Positions 1 to 13,100 of a DNA stretch of 64,000 nt are shown here, piece after piece. The translations under genes were made by a program, and so were the position numbers. Each line of letters begins with the position of its first letter. Position 1 is the first letter of the stretch. The stretch comes from Fagopyrum homotropicum (lineage: Eukaryota > Streptophyta > Magnoliopsida > Caryophyllales > Polygonaceae). Below the pieces are notes generated by a model. It saw only the letters and a program-made list of their open reading frames with translations, made no database searches and was not told where the DNA came from. The DNA is taken from NCBI GenBank assembly GCA_033239125.1, contig BSWB01000003.1, forward strand, positions 109,202,320-109,266,319, given 5' to 3'.

Positions 1-1578
1 TGACCCAAAGAGTATTTCGGAAATATGGCCCGAGTTTGGTGAGTTTCATGATTGCCCGGAAAAGTTGATTTCGGATTTTTATCCATGTTTATAAAATGGT
101 ATAAGTCACTCCGGGAAATGTTTTGCGGGTTTTTAACCTTGTTTTCAAAGCGGATTTTTCCTTAGAATATTATACGTTATATTCCGTTCAAATTTAGCAT
201 ACAGGCTAAATTTCCTTAACCTTGGTTTTAGGTCCGGAAGCGGCCGTTATAGACAAACGAATCCAATCTCGACGTCCGTAGATCATCTTCAACCTCGAAT
301 CGTGTGTGAGTACCTTCTTCCTCGATCTAGTTAAGCTTAGTGGTAGAATCATGCTAGGTTGGATCTAACATAACTTAGGGCAAATGCCAAGTAGTGGCTT
401 GAAACTTTTAGGTGAGTGGTTGAGGTTATTGATGCTCTATAACTTGTGGTGAGTGATCTTTAGTTGTTATAAATTTGTGAGCCTCGTGGTTGATCTTGTG
501 AGACTTGAGGTGGTTTTATATGTTGGTTGAGATTGCGGAGTTAGGATGAGAGTATCCTAGCACTTGGGGATATAGTTTAGATCTCGTGAGTTTATGAGGG
601 CTAGGAGTGTATCCTAATTTATGAGAGTGTACGACCTAATAAGATCATATAGGAGTAATAGTTTAAGGACTCCTAGTTTGTGTGAGTGGTTGTTGATTAC
701 CGTGCCTTGTCTTGAACAGACTTTGATTATACTCCTTCGGAGAGTGATATTGGTTTCGTTTAGCTTTGAGACAAGGTAAGTCCTCGGACTTACTTAGCCG
801 CTTCTATGCCTTATTTGGATGTATATGGTGGTGTGTGTTTACCGCTTTTAAGCATGAAAATGGATTAGGATTTACTTGACCTTATTTATTGGCCCATTGT
901 TACTACTATTATTATCGGGCGGTGACATCACCGCTCAGTTTCCCGAGGGAGACTGGGGGGATCTCTGCGACCAGGCCATACACGGTATACGGGCGGGCTT
1001 CTTCATCACTCCCTCAGGGTATACGGGTTGGGCGCCGCCACACTCCTATTGGTTACACGGGGACAGAGGCGAGAGTTATAAGACTCTCGTGTCACACTTG
1101 AACGAATGAATTAGATATGGAATAACCTAAAAAGATAATAAGTAACGGATGTGTATGTTTATGAGCATGGTGTGTTTGTGTTCCTATGTGTGTTTGTGCC
1201 ATATTATTCTTATAATGCCTAGAATGTGAGATAACGGTTTATTACCGATTGTTGTAGTTGATGTGCACGTTAGGATGTGGCCGAGTGATCCGGAGGAATG
1301 GGCAGCCGGGGTTCCGTACATCTTAGGTTGTTTTGGGTTTTGGAGTCCTTGTGTTGTTGTTATTATATATTATGTTGATGTTGTTGTAAGGACGGCTGAA
1401 GTCTTTCCTTTCTTTTATTTTCGGGTTTCATAACATTGCATAAAAATGTATTTCGGTTTTGGTCTTTATTTGTGCCTTGTTGCAAGATCCGGTGAAATTG
1501 TTGTCAGGCTAAGGGTCGGGACCCATTGTGAGGTCTCGCCCGTAGCATCCCGTTATTCTGCGGATTTGGGGTGTTACA
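1..1578 (+). mobile_element. 3' part of a Ty3/gypsy chromovirus LTR, cut by window start
   Basis: The block ends in GGGGTGTTACA at 1,578, the same terminus as the solo LTR at 38,811-41,661 and, in reverse complement, as the element at 6,920-17,445. Shared landmarks are GGTCCGGAAGCG near 231, a GTAAGTC...GGACTTAC hairpin at 776-793, a GTGTCACA segment near 1,090 and the terminal GTCGGGACCC stretch near 1,520. Short ORFs inside are LTR noise. The downstream flank belongs to the repeat family seen again at 23,000, so the LTR was inserted into that repeat. Whether it is a solo LTR or the 3' LTR of a full element cannot be told, because the left side is outside the window. Confidence 0.85.
776..793 (+). 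other. Conserved LTR hairpin over a splice-donor consensus
   Basis: GTAAGTCCTCGGACTTAC forms a perfect 7-bp stem with a 4-nt loop and follows a G, giving the donor consensus GGTAAGT. The same hairpin occurs at 7,715-7,732 and 15,767-15,784 (both - orientation) and at 40,866-40,883, in LTRs that have otherwise drifted. A function in splicing or RNA folding of the LTR transcript is inferred only. Confidence 0.6.
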
Positions 1579-3608
1579 ATTTAATTACCCATTATAAATG
1601 CATGGTTGCAAAGGATGCACCGTCTTTTGCTCAACGTTTATCGGACATTGATGTTACAATCTTTCCTACATGTCCCTCGTAGGGGAGAATGTGTTCTAAC
1701 AAGTAACAACCACTTATCTAGTAATATACGTCATTAACTTTTTGAAATGTCACACACCTTAAACATTATTAAACATTATTGTTCTAGAATCACACGCTTT
1801 CATGAGCAGCATGTTCCAACATGAGGAGTATATAGAAATAAAGCACAGTTCTCAACGCAATCTTATTTGGACATTAATGTTTTAATCTTTCGGAGAATGT
1901 GTTCTAACAACCACTTATCTAGCAATATACGTCATTAACTTTTTTGGAAGGGCACACGTCTTGCACATTATTGTTTTGGAATCACACGCTTTCATGAGTA
2001 GCAAGTTCCAACATGAGGGGAATATAAATAAGGAATTTTCCTCTTGGTATCCCTCAAGTTTGAACTTTTTCTTTTGGTATACACAAAGTTTTAAGTTTTC
2101 TCTTGGTTTTCTCATGGTTTAAATTTATTTACTCCTTATACCCATTCTTAATAAGTTCCATTAAATTTTATTTATAAAATAAAAAAACTGAAATAAAAAT
2201 GGAAACTAATTATGAATAAAGCTTACTTTTTATTTTTTGTTTTTAAAATAAAATTTAAAATAAATTAAGAATAATTATGATCATCTTAAGCTTTAAAGTA
2301 ATTAACTTTACAAACACTATGTAATGGTAAAGAAGTATTTTATTCTTTTAATTTAAAAAATCTCAAAAAAGTAAATTTAGAATTTTTTTGATAAAAAATA
2401 TTTCATTTTTTTTTAATTTTTGAATTAAAGTAATTAGAATTAAAACTATATCAAAACAATATTAATTTGGATATTATAAACATATTAATAAAATAAAGAG
2501 TTTTTACTCTTAGTACCCCTCAAATTTGGAATTTTACTCTTGGTGTCCATAATGTTTAAAATTTCTTTTTGGTACTCTTATGGTAAAATTTATTTTCTGT
2601 TTATGCCTTTCTTAATATATTTTATTAAAATTTTAATAGTGAAACAAAAAAATCTTTAAACAAAAATTCAAAACTAATTCTGAATATAAATAATCAACTT
2701 AATTTTTAGTTTTTTTTAAAAAAAATAAATAAAATTATAATAAAAATATCAAATTATTTTATACTTTACATTTTAAACTAATTAAAGTTATAATAAAATA
2801 TCAATTTATTATTTATTTTCTGTTTCTGAAATTAAAAAAATTAGACTAACTAATTAAATTAATAAATACAAAATAGTAGTAAAGAAGTATTTTTATATTT
2901 TTTTTAATTATAAAAACTTAGAAAAGAAAATTTTGGCCTAAATTTATTATTTTTAATAACAAATAGCAATTTTTTATATTTATATTTGAATTAAAATAAA
3001 ATACAAAACTTAAACTAATTCGAAATTTATAAATATATTTTATAAAATATAGAAACTTAAATGTAGACCTTTTTTTTTAATTTTTTATTTTATAATCCAA
3101 GAGAAAAATTTTAATGAAATATATTTAATAGTTTTTATTTATTAATATATTTAGAATTTTAGAATTAATAAGTTTACAATTTATTTTTTGTTTAAATTTC
3201 TATATTTTATTTTAGTTCGAATTTTTTAAAAATAAAATTTCTATATTTTATTTTGGTTCATATTTTTTAAATTAAAAAACAAATTAAGCAATTATATACC
3301 ATTACTTAGCATTTATAAAGTTCATTAGTTTTAAATTTAAAGTGAATATAATTATTTTAAATTTAATTTAATTTTTATTTTAAAAATAGGAAATTAAAAT
3401 TAAGATTTTTATTCATAATTAATTTTCTATTTATTTTCTAATTTTTTTATTTAATAAATAAAATTTAATAAAACATATTAAGAAAAATTGTAAGAAGGAA
3501 ATAATTTAAACCATGAGGATATCAAGAGAAAACTTAAAACTTTGTGTATACAAAGAAAAAAAGTCTAAACATTAGAGGTACGAAGAGAAAAAATTCTAAA
3601 ATAAAATT
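1579..3608. repeat. AT-rich repeat block, copy of 23,000-25,035
   Basis: From the end of the LTR the sequence matches 23,000-25,035 nearly base for base, with small indels. It opens with two units of the ~245-bp family (GATGCACCGTCTTTTGCTCA near 1,612; a second near 1,845). It then carries the CTCTTGGTATCCCTCAAGTT type inverted-repeat module near 2,040, repeated at 2,500 and inverted at about 3,500-3,590. No coding potential is seen. The match breaks at 3,608, where the Mutator-like element begins, and resumes at 5,085. Confidence 0.75.
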
Positions 3609-5084
3609 GGGAGAATTTGACATACTAGGCTTTTTTGAGTTTTTGTTTAAGAAAGTGTATCCCAAATTTTTTACCACTTTCATTTAATAGTAGGTAAAAA
3701 TTATTAACCCTTCTATTTAGAAAGAAAGAATAAATGATGTTTGTTATTTGTTATATAAGTATAAGTTTTAATTTTTAATTACTGAATTTATTTTCTTTTA
3801 TTATTTTTCTTGCCTTTTTTTTATTTATTTTTATTTCTTTTTTATTTTCTGGACTGAATTTTTCATACCGGAATTTCTCATACCAGAATTTTCATACCAG
3901 AAATTTTCATACCAGAAATTTCATACTAGAATTTCTCATACCAGAAATTATTTTCATACTAGAATTTTGTCATACCAGAACTTCTCATACCAGAACTTGT
4001 CATACCAGAAATTGTCATACCAGATTTTTTTCATACCAAAATTTTGGTTAAATTTTTTCATACCAGAATTTTGTCATACCAAAATTATTTTCATACCAAA
4101 TTTCTTTCATATCAGAAGTACATACCATAATTTTCTACCAGAATTTTGGTCAAATTCATTCCAAAATTTTATGATTTTCTACCAAAATAATCTATCAGAA
4201 TCTCTCATACCAGAAATTTTTCATACCAGAAAACTCATAACAAAATTTTCTAGTAAGAATTTTACATACCAGAAAATTCTGGTATGAGTTTTTTGGTATG
4301 AATTTCATACCAGAAATTCGTACTAGAAATTCTGGTATGAAATTCATACCTAAAAACTCGTACCAGAAAACTCATAACAAAATTTTCTTGTAAGAATTTT
4401 ACATACCAGAAAATTCTGGTATGAGTTTTATGGTATGAATTTCATACCAGAAATTAGCAGATTATCATGAGAAAGCACAAGCAAATTTCATACCAGAATT
4501 TTATACTAGAATTTCTCATACCAGAAATTATTTTCATACCAGAATTTTATTGTATATTTGTGATTCTGTATAAGCATCGGACCATTTATGTAATTATTAA
4601 TCATATAAGATATTCACTGCCTCTGCCTTTCTACGCAGAACGCGTCCACCGACCTAGAGGATATGAGATCCTTAATCATGGGATTCCTACGTTGCTTTTG
4701 TTATACCGGTTTATTTGTTCAAACCCGACTCGATCTTAATTGACCCGAAACTAAATATGTTGGACTGCTAACTTAATATTTAGGCTTACTGTAGGTTCAA
4801 ATGAATTTAGATTGGGGTTACACTATTATCTTCGAAACAAATTCTTTTATCAAAATGATAAAAAAAAAAAAAATTCAAAATTTTCAGCTTTTAAATTATA
4901 CAAAATTAGTGGAAAATAATATAATAAATGATAAGTAGAGGGATCGACATTGTTGAACGCATTAGAAACTCAATGTAAAACCCTAACAGTAAAAATATTA
5001 GTGGGGTATATTTACTAATTAGAAAACTGAAAAAAGCCTACTTAGTGTACAATAAAAAAAATAGCCTAGTTACCTAATTAGCCC
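3609..5084. mobile_element. Non-autonomous Mutator-like element (9-bp TSD)
   Basis: This 1,476-bp segment interrupts the repeat block that is continuous at about 25,020 in the other copy. It is flanked on both sides by the 9-bp direct repeat AATAAAATT (3,600-3,608 and 5,085-5,093), the duplication length typical of Mutator-like transposons. The ends are inverted repeats of about 30 bp, imperfect with a 1-nt gap: GGGAGAATTTGACATACTAG on the left and GGGCTAATTAGGTAACTAG in reverse complement on the right. No transposase is encoded. The interior is dominated by a CATACCAGAATTT array plus about 500 bp of unremarkable sequence. Confidence 0.7.
3863..4548. repeat. Degenerate CATACCAGAATTT array
   Basis: More than 30 copies of CATACC(A/G)GAA followed by variable T-rich spacers, mostly in direct orientation. 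At 4,280-4,440 the complement GGTATG also appears, making local palindromes such as CCAGAAATTC...GAATTTCTGG. Unit length is variable (about 12-20 nt), so the array is not a simple microsatellite. The ORF through it (3,967-4,287) is a translation of the repeat and is not taken as a gene. Confidence 0.75.
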
Positions 5085-5375
5085 AATAAAATTTAGTAAA
5101 ATGTTTCATAAAAAGTTTCCTCTTAGAGAATAGAATAATAAAAAAAACTAACAATTATGTGTACATTTACTTTTCTATATTTTGTAAAAATATAATTATA
5201 ATTTTGAATTAGTTTTAGGTTTTATTTTATATTCTATATAATTCAAAAATATATATTAAAAATTAATATTTGTTTACTAAAAATAAAAAACGCCTAAATT
5301 TACTTTTCTAAGGTTTTCTAATTCATAAAATATAAAAAATAATTTTTTACCATTACTTAGTATTTATAAAGTTAA
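5085..5375. repeat. AT-rich repeat block continued, left flank of the Helitron insertion
   Basis: Matches 25,024-25,320, and its last 158 bp (5,218-5,375) also match 20,165-20,322. It ends at GTTAA immediately before the Helitron 3' terminus. In the uninterrupted copy near 25,315 the sequence continues GTTAATTGGT, so the break lies between A and T, the usual Helitron target. Confidence 0.7.
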
Positions 5376-5403
5376 CTAGTTTAGTGCCCGTGCATTGCAC
5401 GGG
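5376..5403 (-). other. Helitron 3' terminus: hairpin plus CTAG end
   Basis: On the - strand the perfect hairpin CCCGTGCAATGCACGGG (5,387-5,403; 8-bp stem, 1-nt loop) is followed 7 nt later by CTAG at 5,379-5,376 and then host T. Hairpin plus CTRR end plus A|T target is the standard Helitron 3' signature. Confidence 0.85.
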
Positions 5404-5867
5404 TATTTGAAAATATATTTTTTTTGCAGTATTTTTTGTATGAGTAATTTTTTATAGATTTATTTTTTTAATTATATTTTGTTGATTTGATTACGAATGT
5501 TTATGTTAGATAGTATACGCTTATAAAAAAAATAATGTCAAAAAATAATGACAACATAATTGTTGATCCAGTTCGTCATATAAATATGCCTACATTTGGG
5601 GGCATACCAAGCCAGAAGTGTCCATTATGTCTGTATTATAAAAATCCCATTATTAATAATGTCAAAAAACAGTTAAAATTGTGTACATTTAATGTAATAC
5701 AAATCATGATGATAACCTTTGACATGAAACCTCGAGCACATGCGCGGCAGTCCGAGCCTGAAAAAGAGAAGAAGATAAACTTGATATAAGTGTAAGCTCA
5801 AAAGTTATGCTCGCTTGATATTATTGATTGAAAACGAAATAAAATAAAGTAGAAAATATAACGTACC

Positions 5868-6919
5868 TTAAATTATGTTGCAAAAAATTTCGTCGAATAC
5901 AACATTTGTATTATTTTGAACCTTTCCCTTAGGATCACATATCATAATCCTCAATCCATCCCTACTCGTCACTCTTAAGATTGCGACATATAATTGGTCG
6001 TGACTGAAGACAAGTCTAGGCAAATATATTCCAGCACGTGCAAGGGACTGACCTTAACTTTTACTTATAGTCATAGCAAAACATACCATAACTGGGAACT
6101 ATTTCCTTCGAAATTCAATAGGAATTTTCAAGTATGTGGGTGTAAGAACTGTCCGCGGAATGAAGACCTTGTGACCTACATTGTTCTCAGATATTATTTC
6201 TGCCTCGATGATATGTTTTCCAAGTCTTCTCACTATCAATATGGTTCCGTTACACAACCCTGCACACTGGTCAATATTTCTCATCAACATAATTGGAATT
6301 TCAACTTTCAGTCTCAAGACATGGTTCGAAAACCCATAACACTTGATGTTGTTCAAGAACTCGCTCGAGTAGAAACCATCATCAAAAGAACCTTTGCTTG
6401 GACATATACTATCCGAACTCAAGTACCTTGTCACGTCTCCGGGTATCAGTGATAGAATATAGTCATTAACCATGTCAACAATCTCATTGGTAGGGGCAAG
6501 AATAGCTCTTTCTTGAAAGTAGCTCGGTGAATCTTGAATATTGTAAGTCAAATGATATACATGGTCAACAGTAGTTGCAATCGGGTCACCTGTAGATGCA
6601 AGTAGGAGATCTTTGGGGATGGTAATCTGAGCTTCTCCATTAACACTTTGACCTTCCGTGCCATCTCCAATGCCCAATATCCAATCTGAAAACTCCTTAG
6701 CCTTTCGAGCTTCTAATTTAGTAACTCCACGTATAACCCTCATGTTTTGAGTTAATCTAAGCACCGTACAATGATCCCACAAATATGACGCATTGATTGC
6801 AGCAAAGACAATATCATGTCTACTTCCATAACTTACAACAGGCAATGTTTGTCTAAAATCACCGCCAAAAACGATAACATGTCCACAAAATGGGAGACGC
6901 GAGCTGTCTTGATTATAAG
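5868..6919 (-). pseudogene. Helitron helicase (PIF1-like), C-terminal part, broken
   Basis: The - strand frame reads through conserved Helitron helicase blocks: VIVFGGDFRQTLPV, LRLTQNMRV, RAILAPTNEIVDMVN, LKVEIPIMLMRNID, and after two in-frame stops a segment ending LYVAILRVTSRDGLRI. These correspond to SF1B helicase motifs III to VI. Stops fall at about 6,099 (after EFRRK) and about 6,053 (in the KS-GQSL motif), where the family normally has glutamine. The frame ends at TAA 5,868-5,870. At 6,919 the chromovirus interrupts the gene inside a 5-bp duplication, and the reading frame resumes in register at 17,446. With its partner segment it is the only Helitron enzyme remnant here and cannot give an active protein. 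Confidence 0.85.
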
Positions 6920-9391
6920 TGTAACACCCCGAATCCGCGGGATATCGGGATGCTACGGGCGAGACCTCACGATGGGTCCCGACCCTCAGCTTGACAACAA
7001 TTTCACCGGACCTTTCCAACATGGCACAAATAAAGGCAAAAACTCAAATTGTTTATAATGTATGCGAGAAACTGAAGTAAAACTACAAAGCAGAAACTCA
7101 GCCGAGTCCTCAAAACGACACGATCTCAAAGTATAAATCAGAAATCCATAATCCAAACATAACAAAATAAACCCAAAAACACCCCCGTCCTATAGTGTAC
7201 GGCGACCCTCGGCTGTCCACTCCTCCACCTCACTCGGCGGCGTCCCTAACCTGCAAGGCGTCTACACAAACGGTTTAAAACCGTTAGCTCATATTCTAGA
7301 CATTAGAATCAATGGGCGAGGCACATACACACGTAATCTCATCACAAGCATACAACATACATAAAAGCAAAACAATCCAGTTTATTATCTTTATTATTAT
7401 AAAGTCGTATCCCGTTCTAATTCAACTTAAGTTTATGACACGAGACCACTGTGGTCCCGCCCCGGTCCCTAATTACCGGCATGGAACGGTACGGATGCCT
7501 CCGCCCGTCTAACCAGCACGGACTAGTCGCCGAGAACCTCCTAGACTCTCGTAAGAGCTAGGCAGATGATGTCACCACCCGTTATCATACACTTGGGCCA
7601 GAATAATATAAAGTCGGTGATCCTATTATCGGTTTAGTTGTTTATAACATAAACAATAACATATACATACACCACCACACACACATCAATGCTAATATGT
7701 AAAATACGAGCTAAGTAAGTCCGCAGACTTACCTCTCTCAAGGGAACTCGAATAACCACTCTCAACGTCCCGTAGGAAAACGCTCTAAGCCTGACCAAGC
7801 GAGACATTCTATCAATAACCAACTAAAAGCTAGAAGTTCTCGGACTTCTAGTCTCCAACTTATATATAAGATATCTAACTCTAGCATGTTAGGTCCAAAC
7901 CAAAATCTCAAGGATCATCATAAGATCATAAAGAAGGTAATTCAACAAGTTCCACATCCAATCTCTAGTACCTATTGTACATGGCCACTACATGGCATTT
8001 GCTCTATGTTATGCTAAGTTCATCTAACATGTTACACTATCATTACCAAACTAACGAAGGAGAGGTACTCACACGATATCCAAGGTGAAACACGGTCTAC
8101 GGAGTCAAGGACGAGTTCGATTGCTTCTATTGGGCGCTTCCGGACCTAAGGACAAAACTAAGCAAAATTAGCTTAAACGCTAATTGAAAGGAAGGTTTAG
8201 CGCATCAAGATTTTTCAATGAAAACCCCGTTTTCCAAAGCCGAGGTTAACTCTTAAAACAAATTCCGGGCAAGATATCCAAAAAGAAAAGTTGATTGAAA
8301 ACCGACTTTCAAATTATCCAACAATCGGGTTTTTAAACCATCTAAGACACCAATTTATTTGTCAAGGAGTTGGGTCACAAAGCTTAGCCAAATTTGGGGT
8401 TTAAGAATGTTAATAATATACTGCAGGGTATAAAATATCATTTTTCAAAGTTATAGGGTCAAACTGCAATTCCACAACAAAAGGGGTCACAACAGTAAAT
8501 AGGTGCAAAGAGAGGGGCCATTACAATAATAAGAACAAAAGTAACACAACCCCTCTTCTGCTGTTACGCGATAGGAGACGGAGAAGAGGGCAAGGCTGGC
8601 GGCGGCGGCTAGGCGGAGGGAGGAGAAAGCCGGCGCTCCTGGTGCGACTCCGGCGGCGGCGAGCGGCTGCCCAGACTCCGTATTTGGTGACCCACTCCGG
8701 CGATGGCTACACGGAATTAGGGCGGCTGTTAAACAGAGGAAAGGAAAGGAAGGAAAAAGGGAGTAGTCGGCGTCACCTACAGTGCCGGAGACACGGTGGC
8801 TCAGCGGAGGACTGCGGCGCGGCTGCGGCTCCTTCCGGCGAGCCTCTTGGCGGTTTCGAACAGCTCTTGCACAACCCGATGGACTGATGTTGTGCGGCGG
8901 CGGCGGCGGTTCACAACAAGAGGAGGATTAGCAGCGTAAGGGAGGGATTGAGAGAAGGAGTGTGGGAGAGATGGAGAGAAGGAAAAGGGTTGTTGGGGTA
9001 GTCATCACAGGAGGAGGTGAGGGGTCGGCCCACAGGCTAGGCGGGTAGGCTGCAGGTGGCGTGCAACAGCAGCGCAAGGAACAAGAAGACGCTGCTTTGC
9101 TCTGGGCGGCCTTTCAACGCACAAGAAACGACAGGAGAAAAGAAAAAAAAGAAAGGAAAGAAAAGGAAAAAGAATAGAGAAAATGGAATTAGGGCAAACT
9201 CGATTAAATGATCGGAACGAGATTTTCCGGATCGATAAATCCCGACTCTCCGACTAACATAGATTAATAAAATCGGAAAAGTTATTTTTAATATATATAA
9301 AAATACTTTTATTAAAATTCAAGCTAATAACGAAACACTAGAAGGGAAAGAAAACGAAGTCGGAACGCACCCGAATAAACGGGGCGTTACA
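6920..9391 (-). repeat. 3' LTR of the chromovirus
   Basis: Begins TGTAACACCCC and ends GGGGCGTTACA, matching 14,971-17,445. A GC-rich stretch at 8,570-8,960 (GCGGCGGCGG runs) and a purine-rich stretch at 9,130-9,180 give the LTR an uneven composition. ORFs here, such as 8,642-8,887, are not conserved proteins. Confidence 0.93.
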
Positions 9392-9609
9392 TAAGGTCCT
9401 CCTAAAGAAAAGTTTCGTCCCGAAACTTGCTACACGTGGAACTCTCAAACAAACGTGCCTCAATATTCTCTCAGAACACTATACGTGGTAACTATGGCCC
9501 TTCTAATCCAAAGTCTACTTGCCTAGACTCGCAAGATATACACATATGAAACACACATAACACATCACGTCACAAATCACATAAGAATAACCAAGGATAG
9601 ATCTCGGGA
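9392..9609 (-). other. Chromovirus 3' untranslated region with polypurine tract
   Basis: On the - strand the internal region ends CTTTAGGAGGACCTTA (9,407-9,392) directly against the 3' LTR. It is preceded by GGGACGAAACTTTTC, a stretch commonly seen before chromovirus polypurine tracts. It would prime plus-strand synthesis. Confidence 0.65.
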
Positions 9610-10101
9610 CTAACCCGACGGTCCTATAGATGTGGCTAATCCTGCGTAAAACTCGGGATAGTTCCTACGGATACTATCCTCCGTCTCCCAAGTGGCCTCA
9701 TCGGCTCCTCGCCTCGACCACTGTACTCTCAGCATCGGTATCTCCTTCGACCGAAGTCGTCTTGTACTACGCTCCAAAACCGCAATCGGATGCTCCGCGA
9801 AAGTATGGTCCGGCTCGACCACCAGGTCCTCGTGGCTAATGACGTGTCTCGGGTCATGTATGTACTCTCTCAACTGAGATACATAGAACACCGGGTGAAT
9901 ACCCTCCAACCTCGGTGGTAACGCTAACCTATATGCCACCTCTCCGACTCTCTCTAAAATCTCAAAGGGGCCGACATATCGGGGGCTTAACTTCCCCTTA
10001 ATGCCAAATCGCCTGACACCCCGTGTCGGTGATACCCTCAACCAGACCTGAGCTCCTACTCTGAACTCTAGGGGCCTACGCCTCCTATCTGCATACGATC
10101 T
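9610..10101 (-). pseudogene. Chromovirus integrase C-terminus and chromodomain, cut off by a stop
   Basis: In the same frame as pol but separated from it by TAG at 10,104-10,102. It starts RSYADRRRRPLEF, the usual post-integrase segment, continues through GPFEILERVGEVAY, and ends in a chromodomain with HPIAVLERSTRRLR and VQWSRRGADEATWE. Chromodomains of this class guide integration toward modified histones in heterochromatin. The ORF finder's start at 10,041 is a TTG codon and is not a real start; the segment is the tail of a polyprotein. Confidence 0.85.
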
Positions 10102-13100
10102 CTAACGGCTCTGCGCAGCCAACATCCTCTCTCGAATCAAAGCAACCCTAGCCATGTCATCCTGTATCTGGGCTGGAGCTACAACACTAGAACTGCCCGG
10201 CTTGTCCCAACACAAGGGAGTACGATATCTCCGTCCATATAATGCCTCATACGGTGACATCCCAATCGATGCGTGCCAACTGTTATTATACGAGAATTCC
10301 ACCAATGGAAGGTGGTCTGACCATACATGCCCCCAGTCTAACACACATGCCCGTAACATGTCCTCTAAGGTCTGAATAGTCCGCTCGGACTGACCGTCGG
10401 TCTGTGGATGATATGCGGTGGTGAAATGCAAACTCGAGCCTAGGGCGGCGTGTACCTGCTGCCAGAACCTCGAAGTAAAACGTCCATCCCTATCCGAGAT
10501 GATAGTCCTCGGAACTCCATGTAACCTCACAATCTGACGAGTAAACTCCTCAGCTAGACGACTCACCGGCCACGTCTCCCGAATAGGAATGAAACGTGCG
10601 GTCTTCGTCAGCCGATCCACTACCACCCAAATAGCATCAAAGCTCCTACTCGGTCGCAAACCGGTGACAAAATCCATGGATATGTCCTCCCACTTCCACT
10701 GTGGTACAGGCAGTGGGTGGAGCTCTCCCCCTAGTCTCTGGTGCTCGATCTTGACCTGCTGGCAGGTCGCGCATCTAGCCACATATCTAGCTACATCGGG
10801 CTTAAGCCCGCCCCACCAATAAGATCTCCTGATATCCTGGTACATCTTACTCGTGCCTGGATGCACCGAGTAAGGAGTAGAATGTGCCTCCTGCAAGATC
10901 CGCTCTCTCAACTCTGGGTCTAACGGCACACAAATACGTCCCTGATGTCTCAACAACCCGTCTGCTCCTGTGAAAAACTGTGGTGCCTCCCCTCGGACCA
11001 TCCTGTCCCGAATCCTCATCAAAATGGGACATCCCTCCTGCTTCCGTCGGATCTCTCCGGACAGGTCAGGTAATATCTCTAACTCGGACAAGTGACAACC
11101 CGTATCCGGAAACCGGATATCCATCTCCAACTCTATCAAATCCCTCTGTAACTGAGGCTGAACCGTAAGCCGAGCTATCGCCTTCTCTCGAGGTGTCCTC
11201 CTACTCAAGGCATCGGCAACTACGTTCGCCTTCCCCGGATGGTACAAAATCTCCAAATCGAAGTCCTTAATCAACTCTAACCATCTCCTCTGGCGGTTAT
11301 TCAACTCTCGCTGAGTGAATATGTACTTCAGACTCTTATGGTCTGTGAAGATCTGGCACGTGACCCCATACAAGTAGTGTCGCCAGATCTTCAGGGCATG
11401 AACCACTGCCGCTAGCTCAAGATCATGGGTGGGATAATTCTCCTCGTACGGCTTCAGCTGCCGTGAAGCGTACGTAATAACCCTACCCCTCTGCATCAAA
11501 ACGCACCCCAAGCCTAGCTTGGAGGCATCACTATACACTACGAAATCCTCTACGCCCTCTGGCTGGGCTAATACAGGAGCGGAGGTCAACCTCCTCTTCA
11601 GCTCTTCAAAGTTGTGCTGACAAGGCTCGGACCAGACGAACCTGGTAGACTTCCTCAGCAAGGAAGTAAGTGGCCGTACAATCACGGAGAAACCCTCAAC
11701 AAACCGGCGGTAATATCCCGCTAAACCCAAGAAACTGCGCACCTCCTTGACCGTCCTAGGAGGCGGCCATGAGGAAACGATCTCTATCTTCGCCGGGTCA
11801 ACCATGACACCCTCGGCGGAAACTATGTGACCTAGGAATGCCACCTCTGACATCCAAAACTCGCACTTAGAGAGCTTTGCATAAAGCTCTCTATCCTGTA
11901 GGACTCGAAGCACCGTCCTCAGGTGTCCTGCATGCTCCTCTCTACTCCGAGAGTATACCAAGATGTCGTCTATGAACACTACCACAAACTGGTCTAAGAA
12001 GTCGATGAAAATGCCGTTCATCAACTCCATGAAGACGGCAGGTGCATTCGTGAGCCCGAAGGGCATCACGACAAACTCATAATGACCGTATCTCGTCCTA
12101 AATACCGTCTTCGGCACGTCCTCCTCTCTCACCCTCAGCTGGTGATATCCCGACCTCAAGTCAATGCGTGAAAACGCGGAGGCTCCCTGCAACTGGTCTA
12201 GTAAGTCATCAATGCGCGGTAGAGGGTACTTGTTCTTGATGGTGACTTTGTTTAATTCTCGGTAGTCAATGCATAGCCTCAAAGATCCGTCCTTCTTCTT
12301 GACGAAGAGGACCGGTGCACCCCAAGGGGAAACGCTCGGGCGTATAAAACCCCTCTCGGCTAACTCCTCGAGCTGCTTCTTCAGCTCCAGCATCTCAATC
12401 GGTGCCATGCGGTATGGAGCCTTGGAGATCGGCCTCGTGCCGGGCTCCAACTCAATAGAAAAATTCACGCTCCTCTGTGGTGGTAATCCGGGTGGCTCTC
12501 CAAATACATCCTCGAACTCACATGCCACGGGAATCTCCTCTAGAGACGGTCCCGCCTCCTCCTTCATGGCATAGCACCAGAAGGCCTCGCATCCCTGTCC
12601 GATAAGTCTTGCGGCTCGGACCGCACTAATGACAGTACCGGTCTTTCCGAGGTCCCAACCTCGAAAAATCACCTCATGTCCCGTCTCCGTGGTAACTGTC
12701 ACGGTCCTCCGACCGACGTCCAAGATGGCTCGGTGGCGGTCCATCCAGTCCATGCCCAAGATGACTTCTTCATGCACTAAGTGCATGACATAGAAGTCGG
12801 CTAACCAATCTCGGTTTCCCAAACGTATGGGACAACCGCGTACCTCTCGGGTACCACTAACCCTACCCCCATCGGGTAGCCCCACAACAAAGGGTCTCCC
12901 CTCTACCGTAACTAAGGACAACCTAACTACACAATCATCGGATATAAAAGAGTGCGTAGCACCCGTATCAAATAAAACTCGGAGCGAAATACCGTGAATT
13001 TGAATAGTACCTGTAGCTGCTGGCGCTGCTGGATCAGCAGCACTCCTCAACTCGAACACCCTAGCCTGTGTGCCTCTAGTATCCTGGGCACCCCCACCCC

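Noticed and set aside
3863..4548. CRISPR-like array
   Set aside because: Units and spacers are too short and irregular, spacers are T-rich and related, and the context is a plant Mutator-like element.
5994..6452. 152-aa + strand ORF
   Set aside because: Antisense to the Helitron helicase, which explains the same DNA on the - strand.
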